A DNA stretch of 51,683 bases from Stutzerimonas stutzeri (GTDB lineage: Bacteria > Pseudomonadota > Gammaproteobacteria > Pseudomonadales > Pseudomonadaceae): NCBI RefSeq assembly GCF_002909485.1, contig NZ_PPXG01000013.1:1-51683 (forward strand). Direction: 5' to 3'. Below the pieces are notes generated by a model. That model saw nothing but the letters and a program-made list of their open reading frames with translations. It was not told the DNA's origin and did no database searches. A program made the position numbers and the translations under genes. Shown here piece by piece: positions 27,655 to 35,806 of the stretch (position 1 is the first letter of the stretch; every line of letters begins with the position of its first letter).

Positions 27655-28164
27655 TAGAGCGTTTTCTGAACTTTAAGCGCCGCAATAGCAGTGAGGCTAG
27701 AGTGCGGTGTTGCGCCGCAAGCCCTACCCGACGGACGTCAGCGGCGAAGAATGGCTTCGCTGGCTATCACCTGCTGGCAGTGCACCTTACGCCGGCCGAA
27801 GAACGCGAGCGTGCCCAGGTCGACCACATCTGCGCCGCAGTGCAGCGGCCGCGGGCCACACAATCGAGCTGGCATGGGCCGACCGGAGCTAACCGGAGAG
27901 AAAGCGCGAGAGGCCGAAAAGGAACATGACATCACACTGCAGATCGTGAAGCTGCCTAAAGCGAAGAAAGGCTTCGTACTGCTGCCCAGGCGCTGGGTGG
28001 TCTAGCGTAGCTTTGGTTGGCAGGCGCGCTTTCGACGACTGTCTCGGAACTATGAACGGCTGCCCGAAGTGCTCAGCGGACTGCACTTCCTCGTCTTTTC
28101 CGTGTTCATGCTGCCCAATGCCGCGCGACTGCTGGCTTCTGCCAGTGGTTCATAACAGGCTCTA
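27655..28164 (+). mobile_element. Degenerate IS5-type insertion sequence remnant (506 bp plus TA duplication)
   Basis: Terminal inverted repeats GAGCGTTTTCTGAAC (27657-27671) and GTTCATAACAGGCTC (28148-28162) agree at 12 of 15 positions. Both are bordered by TA (27655-27656 and 28163-28164), consistent with a TA target duplication. At 506 bp it is roughly 350 bp shorter than an intact element would be, because the transposase gene inside has lost its middle. The left end is repeated at 26267-26335. Confidence 0.75.
27707..28155 (+). pseudogene. IS5 family transposase pseudogene
   Basis: Pieces of one transposase appear in order but in three frames. The N-terminus RRKPYPTDVSGEEW starts at 27707. 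LLAVHLTPAEERERAQVDHI comes next in another frame, then GHTIELAWADRS, then the C-terminal part TGEKAREAEKEHDITLQIVK through KGFVLLPRRWVV. There a TAG at 28003-28005 replaces the Glu of the conserved VVERSF, after which RSFGWQARFRRLSRNYERLP continues to a stop at 28153. The catalytic DDE region between the N-terminus and HLLAV is deleted. Not functional. Confidence 0.85.
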
Positions 28165-28293
28165 GCTCCTGTTGAGCCGGCATCACTTTATGTAGTTGAG
28201 TGCTCATCCCTTCAGAAATCTTATAAAGTGTTACAAACTTGCTTGCTTCGGTCACGCCGAGCAAGTCTTCCAAGATGGTCACAAGGACGGTCT

Positions 28294-31290
28294 ATGGCCG
28301 CAAAGGATGAGCAAATGATTGGTCGTGGGTCTGAATGGCGTCGCTGGGAACCGCACATCCATGCGCCAGGAACCGTTCTAAATAATCAGTTTGGCAGCGA
28401 CTCCCCTTGGGATGCCTATCTCAAAAAGCTTGAGACAGTCACGCCGAAAATTGAGGCGTTGGCGGTGACTGACTATTACCTTACCGACACGTACGAAGAG
28501 GTGCTAAGGCAAAAGGCGGCTGGCCGTTTAAAAGATATACAACTCATTTTTCCCAACGTCGAATTGCGTTTAGATGTCGCTGCAAAGTCTGGCTTTGTCA
28601 ACGTGCATCTCCTAGTCAGTCCTGAAGATCCGAACCACGTCGCAGAACTGCACCGCATCCTTCAGCGCCTTCAGTTCCAGGCGCATGGCGATACCTTCAA
28701 CTGCACCCGCCTGGATCTGATGTCCCTCGGCAGAAAAGCCGACACTAGCATCATCGACGACCGCGCTGCGCTTTCGCACGGCGCCACGCAGTTCAAAGTG
28801 AATTTTGACCAGCTCCGCCGGGTTATGCGAGAGAGCGATTGGGCGAAGACCAACATCCTCATCGCGGTTGCTGGCGCGACGGGCGACGGAACTTCGGGGT
28901 TACGCCAAGCCGCAGACGCAACCATGCGTCAGGAGATCGAAAAGTTCGCCCACATCATCTTCTCAAGCAGTACGGCACAGCGCGAATTCTGGTCTGGTCG
29001 CAAGGGTGTGCCGCTCGACCAACTCAAGGAGCGTTATGGCGGCTGCAAGCCCTGTCTCCACGGCAGCGATGCCCACGACCAGAAAACCGTAGGCGAGCCG
29101 GTTGAAGAGCGTTATTCGTGGATCAAGGGTGGTCTAGAGTTCGACGCCCTGCGCCAGGCTTGTATCGACCCCGAAGGTCGTGCTTATGTCGGAAGCGAAT
29201 CGCCGTCCACGGCCATGCCTTCCCAAGTAATCTCGAACATAGCTATCGGAGATGCCAGTTGGGCATCAACTCCGGACATGCCACTTAATCCTGGGCTTGT
29301 CGCGATCATCGGCGCGCGCGGCTCAGGCAAGACCGCACTTGCTGACATGATTGCCGCCGGCTGTGACGCAATCACTCCAGCCGCTTGGAATGCGAGCGCA
29401 AACATCAGCCCGTCATTTCTCGTCCGTGCACGCCAGTTGCTTGGCCAGGCGACTGCAACGCTGACATGGGGTGGAGGTGCTTCAGTCACACGCTTCCTCG
29501 ACGGGCGCGATGCAAACGGTCATCTTGCCTTTCCCCGAGCGCGCTACTTATCTCAGCAATTTGTAGAGGAGCTTTGCTCCTCTGCTGGCGTCTCCGATGG
29601 ACTCATCGCGGAGATAGAGCGTGTGATCTTTGATGCCCATCCACAGGATGATCTTGACGGCGCTATCGACTTTGCTGAATTGAGGGATTTCCGCACCGCC
29701 CGTTTTCAGCAGGCCCGAGAACGGGAGGCTGAGGCAATCGCCGATTTATCCGAGCGCATTGCCACGGAGATTGAAAAGGAAGCTGCTACCACAGGCCTAG
29801 CGCTGCAAGTCACGCAAAAGACCGGCCAGATCAAAAGCTACAACGAAGATCTCGCCAAGCTTGTCGTGAAGGGAACTGAGGCTCAGGCCAATCGCCACAC
29901 CCAGCTTGGACAGGCCGTGCAGACGCTGCGCGGAACGATCCAAGCCTACGGCAATCAGCGCCGGACATTCGTTGCGCTGCAGGATGAGGTGGTAAGCACT
30001 CGCAATACCAAGGCCCCCGAGCTGCTGCGCCAAGCCAAGGAGCGACATGTTCACAGCGGTCTCAATCAGCAGCAATGGGATGAGTTCCTGCTGATCTATA
30101 AAGGCGATGTCGATACGAGTTTGACCAGCTATGTCACATGGTCCGATCAGCAAATCGCAGCACTCACAGGTCCGGCCATTTCGGCCAGCGACCCGAACAC
30201 ACCGCTCTTCCCAGACACTTCTGACATCTCTAAATTAACCCTTAATACGCTGTTGGCTGAAATGGCCCGGCTGGAGGTGCTGGTAAGCGCCGACAATGTC
30301 GTTCGCGGTCAGTACTCCACCCTGTCAAAGCGCATCGCCCAAGAGAACGCCGCGCTCATTAGCCTTCAAACACGCCTAACCGACGCTCAAGGCGCTGGCG
30401 CGCGTCGTAAGGAACTCCAGAGCGAGCGGGAAGCGGCTTATGGCCGAGTATTTCAGGCGATCATCAACGAGCAGAATTCGCTCGCCGATCTTTATGGCCC
30501 CCTGATGGCGCGCTTAAATGCGTCCACCGGCACCCTTCGCAAGCTCGGTTTCTCGGTTCGCCGCGTCGTTGACGTTGCTGCCTGGGGAGCTGTAGCTGAA
30601 GAAGACCTTCTCGACCGACGGAAGGCAGGGCCATTCCAAGGCCGCGGCGCGTTAATCGCTCTGGCGGACAAAACCCTACGATCAGCATGGGAAATAGGTT
30701 CGGCTGCCGACGTGCAGGCAGCGATGACGAATTTTATTTCGCAATACATGCGCGACCTTCTGAGCCAGGCTCCCTTTGGCCAGAATCAACAAGCAGAGTT
30801 TCGTGGCTGGTTGAAGCAGTTCGCTCACTGGCTTTTCGCCACCGATCACATCTCGGTGCGATACGAAATAGTCTATGACGGAATGGATATCCGAAAGCTG
30901 TCGCCTGGAACACGGGGTATCGTACTTCTTCTTCTCTACTTGGCACTGGACGATGCTGACGATCGGCCACTTATCATTGATCAGCCAGAGGAGAACTTGG
31001 ACCCCAAATCTGTGTTCGAGGAGTTGGTCGCCCTGTTTATCGCGGCTAAGGCCAAACGCCAGGTAATCATGGTCACGCACAATGCCAATCTCGTCATCAA
31101 CACTGATGCGGACCAGATCATTGTCGCCGACGCTGGCCCTCATCCTGCTGGTGGGTTGCCCCCACTCAAATACACATCTGGCGGCCTTGAGAACACTGCT
31201 ATTCGCAAGGCGGTTTGCGACATTCTGGAGGGCGGGGAAGAGGCCTTCCGCGAACGCGCACGTCGATTGAGGGTTAGGCTGGATCGCTAA
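28294..31290 (+). CDS. PHP-domain / ABC ATPase fusion (TrlF-like), candidate defence protein
   Basis: 998-residue two-part protein. Residues 1-300 form a PHP phosphoesterase: His21-x-His23 (EPHIHAPG), LAVTDYY, FPNVELR, VNVHLLV and HGSDAH (His256, Asp259, His261), so the metal-binding set looks intact. Residues 320-998 form an SMC/RecF-like ATPase: Walker A GARGSGKT (340-347), a coiled coil at about 490-760, signature LSPGTRG (869-875), Walker B PLIIDQPEEN with Asp896 and Glu899/900, and an H-loop VTHNAN. It resembles proteins databases call TrlF family AAA-like ATPases. Start ATG 28294 follows AAGGA. Likely a nucleic-acid-sensing ATPase that triggers a phosphoesterase; target unknown. Confidence 0.85.
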   Translation: MAAKDEQMIGRGSEWRRWEPHIHAPGTVLNNQFGSDSPWDAYLKKLETVTPKIEALAVTDYYLTDTYEEVLRQKAAGRLKDIQLIFPNVELRLDVAAKSGFVNVHLLVSPEDPNHVAELHRILQRLQFQAHGDTFNCTRLDLMSLGRKADTSIIDDRAALSHGATQFKVNFDQLRRVMRESDWAKTNILIAVAGATGDGTSGLRQAADATMRQEIEKFAHIIFSSSTAQREFWSGRKGVPLDQLKERYGGCKPCLHGSDAHDQKTVGEPVEERYSWIKGGLEFDALRQACIDPEGRAYVGSESPSTAMPSQVISNIAIGDASWASTPDMPLNPGLVAIIGARGSGKTALADMIAAGCDAITPAAWNASANISPSFLVRARQLLGQATATLTWGGGASVTRFLDGRDANGHLAFPRARYLSQQFVEELCSSAGVSDGLIAEIERVIFDAHPQDDLDGAIDFAELRDFRTARFQQAREREAEAIADLSERIATEIEKEAATTGLALQVTQKTGQIKSYNEDLAKLVVKGTEAQANRHTQLGQAVQTLRGTIQAYGNQRRTFVALQDEVVSTRNTKAPELLRQAKERHVHSGLNQQQWDEFLLIYKGDVDTSLTSYVTWSDQQIAALTGPAISASDPNTPLFPDTSDISKLTLNTLLAEMARLEVLVSADNVVRGQYSTLSKRIAQENAALISLQTRLTDAQGAGARRKELQSEREAAYGRVFQAIINEQNSLADLYGPLMARLNASTGTLRKLGFSVRRVVDVAAWGAVAEEDLLDRRKAGPFQGRGALIALADKTLRSAWEIGSAADVQAAMTNFISQYMRDLLSQAPFGQNQQAEFRGWLKQFAHWLFATDHISVRYEIVYDGMDIRKLSPGTRGIVLLLLYLALDDADDRPLIIDQPEENLDPKSVFEELVALFIAAKAKRQVIMVTHNANLVINTDADQIIVADAGPHPAGGLPPLKYTSGGLENTAIRKAVCDILEGGEEAFRERARRLRVRLDR

Positions 31291-31443
31291 CTGCGGCAGC
31301 ATTGAACGCTCAATGCTTAGATTGATTGCCCGATGTTTGGGAACGAACATCGGTTTTTATCACCTAGATGCCTTGCGCCGGTATGGACGCAAATTGCACT
31401 TAGGTGCGATTCCATCGACCAACGGAAGGATGCAATAGCTCCA

Positions 31444-33045
31444 ATGACGGCCTCCGCTCCTATAGACACTACTGGCCTGCTCACCATATTGGGAGTCATC
31501 GCCGCTGTGTGGGCGCTCATCTCTCCCACTAACCGGCTCCGGCTTCGCTTCTGCACTACATGGTTGGATTGGGTCGTGGGTGGATCGGTGTTTTTTCTTG
31601 TCCACTACCTGATGTACGCCCCGGTCTTGGAGCAACTTGGGCTGTACTACAGCTTGGGACCTTGGAAATGGGGGCTCGACAGTTCAAGTGCGGTGTATCT
31701 GCTGCTGCTCTCGGTGGCACTGTACTTCTTTTGGCGAACACGCTTTCCGACGCTGGCCCGGGGGCGAGTGCACGTCTTTCGTGAATTGATCGAAAACTTG
31801 CACCTCACCAAGCGCTATGACGAACTGGTATTGCTGGTCGAACCCCAACTGCCCACTCTTATTTCCCTAACCCGGCAACAGTCTTGGCTGGTGTGCTGGA
31901 TCGACAACGGGGGTAATTCCAAGGATGAACTGGCGGCACTCTTGCGCGGGGAGCCCCCCAAACCTCCTTCAGCATGGCGCCAGCAGTGGCGCCGTTCTCT
32001 GCACACATTGAAATCCAGATGTGCAGAGCGAGACCAAGCTAGCTTACAAGCCCGGGAGACCCTCCTGAATCTGGTCACCTCACCTGAGTTAACCATTCAC
32101 TTGGCGCAGGCGCACCCACACTTCTGCCTCAAGCTGCTGGAGGCGGACGAAGCGATACGCTCCGACTTCATTGCGCATTACATCGACGCGCTGTTGGATG
32201 CAAAGGGGAGCCGCCTCTACGTTGAGCTGAAGAACAACCGCAATCTCAATGGCGGAAGCCGTCTGTACTTGCCTGAAAGCAATCGGCTACTTCGCTTCTT
32301 CTTCGCCGATGCAGCGATGGCGGTAAAAAACGACGTGGAGGCTGCGATAGGTGATTCTGTACGCCGCCGATTGGACGAAGACAAGCAATTGGCCGAAACG
32401 CTAAACGAACCATTGGGCTCCTACCAAGAGGTCGGGCGTTTTCGTTGCCCGATCAATTCAGGCATAACGCTCTTTGAGATCATGGTCCATGAAGGCATCC
32501 ACCAAGGGTTGCAAGACCATATGTGGCTGCACTATTTTGACGACTTCGCCGAAAAGATCCTCAAGCAAATGTCTGGCGTATCCGACGAGGAGGCCTATCT
32601 GGAGTGGCCAACGCCATTTCACTACCTTCTCGGCCGCATGGTTGGCGTCTCTACGGATTGGGCTGAGCAGTGCGCGCGCATAGATGACTCCGAAATCCCA
32701 CAGGCAACCCGTTGTGCCGTTGATTTCGATCGCCACTATATCTCCAAGCAAGCCACCAAGGTAATGGGGGCGATGCTGCAACACATCATTCCGAGTGAGA
32801 AGCTATCGGCGTCATTCAAGACGCATCTGCTGGAAATCGCTATTCGCAGTTATGTAAGGCTCCAGAGCGATCCGAGGATGGCTGATGTCGCAGCGTCATT
32901 CCTGAAGGCCGTGATCGTCGGATCGGATTTGCCTACAAAGGACGCTTACCGGCAGGAGCTTCGTAATGTATTCGGAAATCTGGATCACGTTCTGCGGGAC
33001 AACGCGTCCACCTTCAAAGCTGCGCTGGACGCCTCGCTGCCTTGA
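31444..33045 (+). CDS. Three-helix membrane protein with large cytosolic domain, unrecognised family
   Basis: 533 residues from ATG 31444; an in-frame ATG at 31333 would add 37 residues with no ribosome binding site. Predicted membrane helices at 11-27, 43-62 and 80-98 are followed by a ~430-residue soluble region rich in helices, with no catalytic motif I can name (HEGIHQGLQDHMW is the most striking block). It lies 153 bp downstream of the PHP-ATPase gene on the same strand and is convergent with a DUF3800 gene. Context suggests a membrane partner or effector of the PHP-ATPase; this is inference only. Confidence 0.7.
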   Translation: MTASAPIDTTGLLTILGVIAAVWALISPTNRLRLRFCTTWLDWVVGGSVFFLVHYLMYAPVLEQLGLYYSLGPWKWGLDSSSAVYLLLLSVALYFFWRTRFPTLARGRVHVFRELIENLHLTKRYDELVLLVEPQLPTLISLTRQQSWLVCWIDNGGNSKDELAALLRGEPPKPPSAWRQQWRRSLHTLKSRCAERDQASLQARETLLNLVTSPELTIHLAQAHPHFCLKLLEADEAIRSDFIAHYIDALLDAKGSRLYVELKNNRNLNGGSRLYLPESNRLLRFFFADAAMAVKNDVEAAIGDSVRRRLDEDKQLAETLNEPLGSYQEVGRFRCPINSGITLFEIMVHEGIHQGLQDHMWLHYFDDFAEKILKQMSGVSDEEAYLEWPTPFHYLLGRMVGVSTDWAEQCARIDDSEIPQATRCAVDFDRHYISKQATKVMGAMLQHIIPSEKLSASFKTHLLEIAIRSYVRLQSDPRMADVAASFLKAVIVGSDLPTKDAYRQELRNVFGNLDHVLRDNASTFKAALDASLP

Positions 33046-33084
33046 CGTTTCGCTGTACGGGGGCCGTCACCGCGGCTGATTCAC

Positions 33085-34176
33085 TTATTCGGCATGCCGG
33101 ACGTTGGCAGTGGCTACGACTTGATTAAGGCCGTAGCCCCTTCGTTCATCGCCCTCGTCAATGAGCCGCATCATGGCTTCGCGCAGTTCGCTCGACACGG
33201 GTGCGCCGGCGTCCGTGTCGCGAAAGTAGCGCATCACAGTACCCGCGACGATGTCGGCCAGCTGCACGCCGATGGCCTCATGCGACTGCGCAAACTCGAT
33301 GCTGGCTTCCTCCTCGAACCGGTAGTCAGACTGCGGGGTGTAGGGCAGATCGACCGAGTGGCTCAGGTTTTCGGCCGTCATTTTTCCCTGGCGCAGAATG
33401 TTCTCCACCTCCAATTGCTGGTCGTGTACCAAGCGGATGCCGGCCAAGCGCCTGCTGTAATAGCGATTCATCCTGGCGTAGATGCTCGTGAATGACGTCA
33501 GGTTCGGCAACATCCAGACCTGTTTCGCATGTTTGTTAAGGTCGGGGGGCGGAAGAAACCGCGACCAAGCCTCGCCACCGCTAACACGTTGCTCGTCGTA
33601 TTCGGCTTCAGCCTCCTGCACCATGTGGGCAATGCCTTCCGCGATTTGCACGGCCGAGCCGGTATAGCCCAGATCTGTGGCCATGTCGCGCAGCACGGCG
33701 AATGAGGCGCGGAGCGTCCCGTCACCCGGCGCCAGGCACGAGGCGACGAATGTATCGAGGACGCCTTCGGACGCGTGAAAGTACAGGAAGTCTGCCACCG
33801 TGTTCTTGATGAAGTGAAGCTTCACCGACTCGGTATAGCCGAGGCATGCTGGCAAGAGGTGGAACGAGGTGATGCTGGTGCAGATAAAGAAGCGCTTGTC
33901 GACCACCTCGATGAAAAGCGGAGCGCGTTGATCGAGCAATCCATGGATGACTTCGGCCGAGAATCTTGGCTTGGCTGTCAGCGACTTGGACTTGAGTTCG
34001 CCAGCAGGAATGCGGTGACGGCTTCGCAGCTCATTAATGCGATCTTCCCAGTCATGACCGTTCTCAAGACCAATGCCGGCTAGGGCAAAGTAGGGCTGGC
34101 CCTTGAAGTCGTAAGCACTGCCGCTGTTGACCATGTCCCCGCTGTGGCCGCTTTCATCAATATAGACGGTGGTCAT
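33085..34176 (-). CDS. DUF3800 domain-containing protein
   Basis: 363-residue protein of the DUF3800 family, recognised by the N-terminal TVYIDESGHSGD, the following YFALAGIGLE strand, ELKSKSL and the C-terminal LADIVAGTVMRYF. The conserved acidic residues (DESG, E-x-K, LAD) resemble an RNase H-like metal site, and family members are common in phage, plasmid and defence neighbourhoods, but no activity is established. I chose ATG 34176 because the family begins there; an in-frame start at 34224 is possible. Convergent with the membrane-protein gene, 39 bp apart. Confidence 0.85.
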   Translation of the reverse strand: MTTVYIDESGHSGDMVNSGSAYDFKGQPYFALAGIGLENGHDWEDRINELRSRHRIPAGELKSKSLTAKPRFSAEVIHGLLDQRAPLFIEVVDKRFFICTSITSFHLLPACLGYTESVKLHFIKNTVADFLYFHASEGVLDTFVASCLAPGDGTLRASFAVLRDMATDLGYTGSAVQIAEGIAHMVQEAEAEYDEQRVSGGEAWSRFLPPPDLNKHAKQVWMLPNLTSFTSIYARMNRYYSRRLAGIRLVHDQQLEVENILRQGKMTAENLSHSVDLPYTPQSDYRFEEEASIEFAQSHEAIGVQLADIVAGTVMRYFRDTDAGAPVSSELREAMMRLIDEGDERRGYGLNQVVATANVRHAE

Positions 34177-34897
34177 GTTTCGATGCTGTCCCTGGAGTGA
34201 TTCGTCTTCGGATGTATAGCGCATTTAGAACGCGCGCTCGACCTAGTGTTAAGGGGCGGGCGCGTTTGCGCCTTTCCTGGGGCTGGCGGCCATTGGTGTC
34301 TTCCTGCCACCTCTGCTGAACGTCAATGTCCCGTTGAAGTTGCAAGAACGACTCTTTGATCACAGTGTGCCAAAAAGCCTGCTGATCCGTTGATTCATGG
34401 GCGTCCCCGGCCCAGAAGCATGGCCGGTCGCGCTGTCGTGCTGCGCATCGAGCCGCCTGCGGCGTCTCGCCCCTTCGGGCTTCCATCGTTCCCTCGCTTC
34501 GCTCGGCTGACGCCTACGGCCCGGCTTCCAGCTTCGGGCCTGCGCGCTTCGCTTGCGTGCGGTCTGCACATCACGGCGGCCGTTGCCATGTCCAGCCGTC
34601 TCTCCTGACTCCATCACCTTGCTCGCGACTGTAGCCCGTGGCCGCGTGCCATCAAGGCGCGCCAGGCCGTGTCCTCGGCTGCGCCTGCGGGCCGCACCAC
34701 CCTGACGCTTTTCTCCTTGACGGCCCACGTCCGTGGGCTCCTGACCGTCGCGGGCGATGAACTCAGGAAAGACGGTGGCAACAGGGCCAACCGGGTTCCT
34801 CGTGCCAACCGCACCGAACAGCCGAAAGGCTGGGCTCCGAATCTAGGAATCCGGTGTGCGGTTTGAACAGCAAACCCTTTTCGTCAGGAGAAAGACC
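34177..34897. other. GC-rich intergenic region upstream of DUF932
   Basis: About 720 bp with no gene I can support. It is rich in C/T-rich and palindromic stretches (for example around 34470-34560) and marks the switch from cargo back to ICE backbone. It may hold the promoter of the DUF932-parB unit and possibly a transfer or regulatory site, but nothing specific could be pinned down. Confidence 0.4.
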
Positions 34898-35725
34898 ATG
34901 CTTGCATCCCGTTTCGCTTCCCGTTCCCCGGTACTGCGCAGCGATTCCCCGCTGTCCGATGACCAGATTCACCGCGTGGCCCCATCCATTTTTGCGGAAG
35001 CGCCCCACGAAAGTCGCTCCCAGCGTTACGCCTATATCCCCACCGCCACGGTGCTGACCGAACTGCGCAAGGAAGGGTTTCAGCCCTTCATGGTGACGCA
35101 GACCCGCACCCGCCACGAAGACCGGCGCGACTACACCAAGCACATGATCCGGCTGCGCCATGCCAGCCAGATCAACGCCCGAGGCGAAGCCAACGAAATC
35201 ATCCTGTTGAACTCGCACGATGGCACCAGCAGCTACCAGATGCTGGCCGGCATGTTCCGTTTCGTATGCAGCAATGGGCTGGTGTGCGGCGATACCGTGG
35301 CCGATGTGCGCGTGCCGCATAAGGGCGACGTGGCCGGGCAAGTGATCGAAGGTGCCTATCAGGTGCTGCATGGCTTCGACCGTGCGCTGGAATCCCGCGA
35401 ATCCATGCAGGCCATCACGCTGGACGAAGGCGAGGCCGAAGTGTTCGCCCGCGCCGCGCTGTCGCTCAAGTACGACGACCCGGACAAGCCCGCACCCATC
35501 ACCGAGTCGCAAATCCTGATGCCGCGCCGGTTCGACGACCACCGCCCGGACTTGTGGAGCGTGTTCAACCGCACCCAAGAGAACCTGACCAAAGGCGGTT
35601 TGCACGGGCGCAGCGCCAACGGACGCCGTCAGCAGACCCGCCCGGTGCAGGGCATTGATTCCGATATTCGCCTCAATCGCGCTCTGTGGCTGCTGGCCGA
35701 TGGCCTGCGCCAGTTGAAAGCCTGA
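34898..35725 (+). CDS. DUF932 domain-containing protein (phage/plasmid-like)
   Basis: 275-residue protein of the DUF932 family, widespread on ICEs and plasmids. Start ATG 34898 follows AGGAG at 5-nt spacing. Family features include YAYIPTATVLTELRKEGF, DYTKHMIRLRH, NEIILLNSHDGTSSYQM and FVCSNGLVCGD. Related proteins have been linked to replication or anti-restriction functions, without firm proof. It opens the backbone gene order DUF932-parB-DUF736 seen in Tn4371-type elements, with parB 81 bp downstream. Confidence 0.9.
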   Translation: MLASRFASRSPVLRSDSPLSDDQIHRVAPSIFAEAPHESRSQRYAYIPTATVLTELRKEGFQPFMVTQTRTRHEDRRDYTKHMIRLRHASQINARGEANEIILLNSHDGTSSYQMLAGMFRFVCSNGLVCGDTVADVRVPHKGDVAGQVIEGAYQVLHGFDRALESRESMQAITLDEGEAEVFARAALSLKYDDPDKPAPITESQILMPRRFDDHRPDLWSVFNRTQENLTKGGLHGRSANGRRQQTRPVQGIDSDIRLNRALWLLADGLRQLKA

Positions 35726-35806
35726 TTTCCCTGCGCGGCAGGGGCAGGCAGCAACCCTTGCCGCGTCATTCGCTGCTGTATTCCATCATCGCAAGGAGTT
35801 TTCACC

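Noticed and set aside
34360..34728. 122-codon minus-strand frame upstream of DUF932
   Set aside because: Arg/Gly-rich low-complexity translation of a palindromic GC-rich stretch, with no ribosome binding site.
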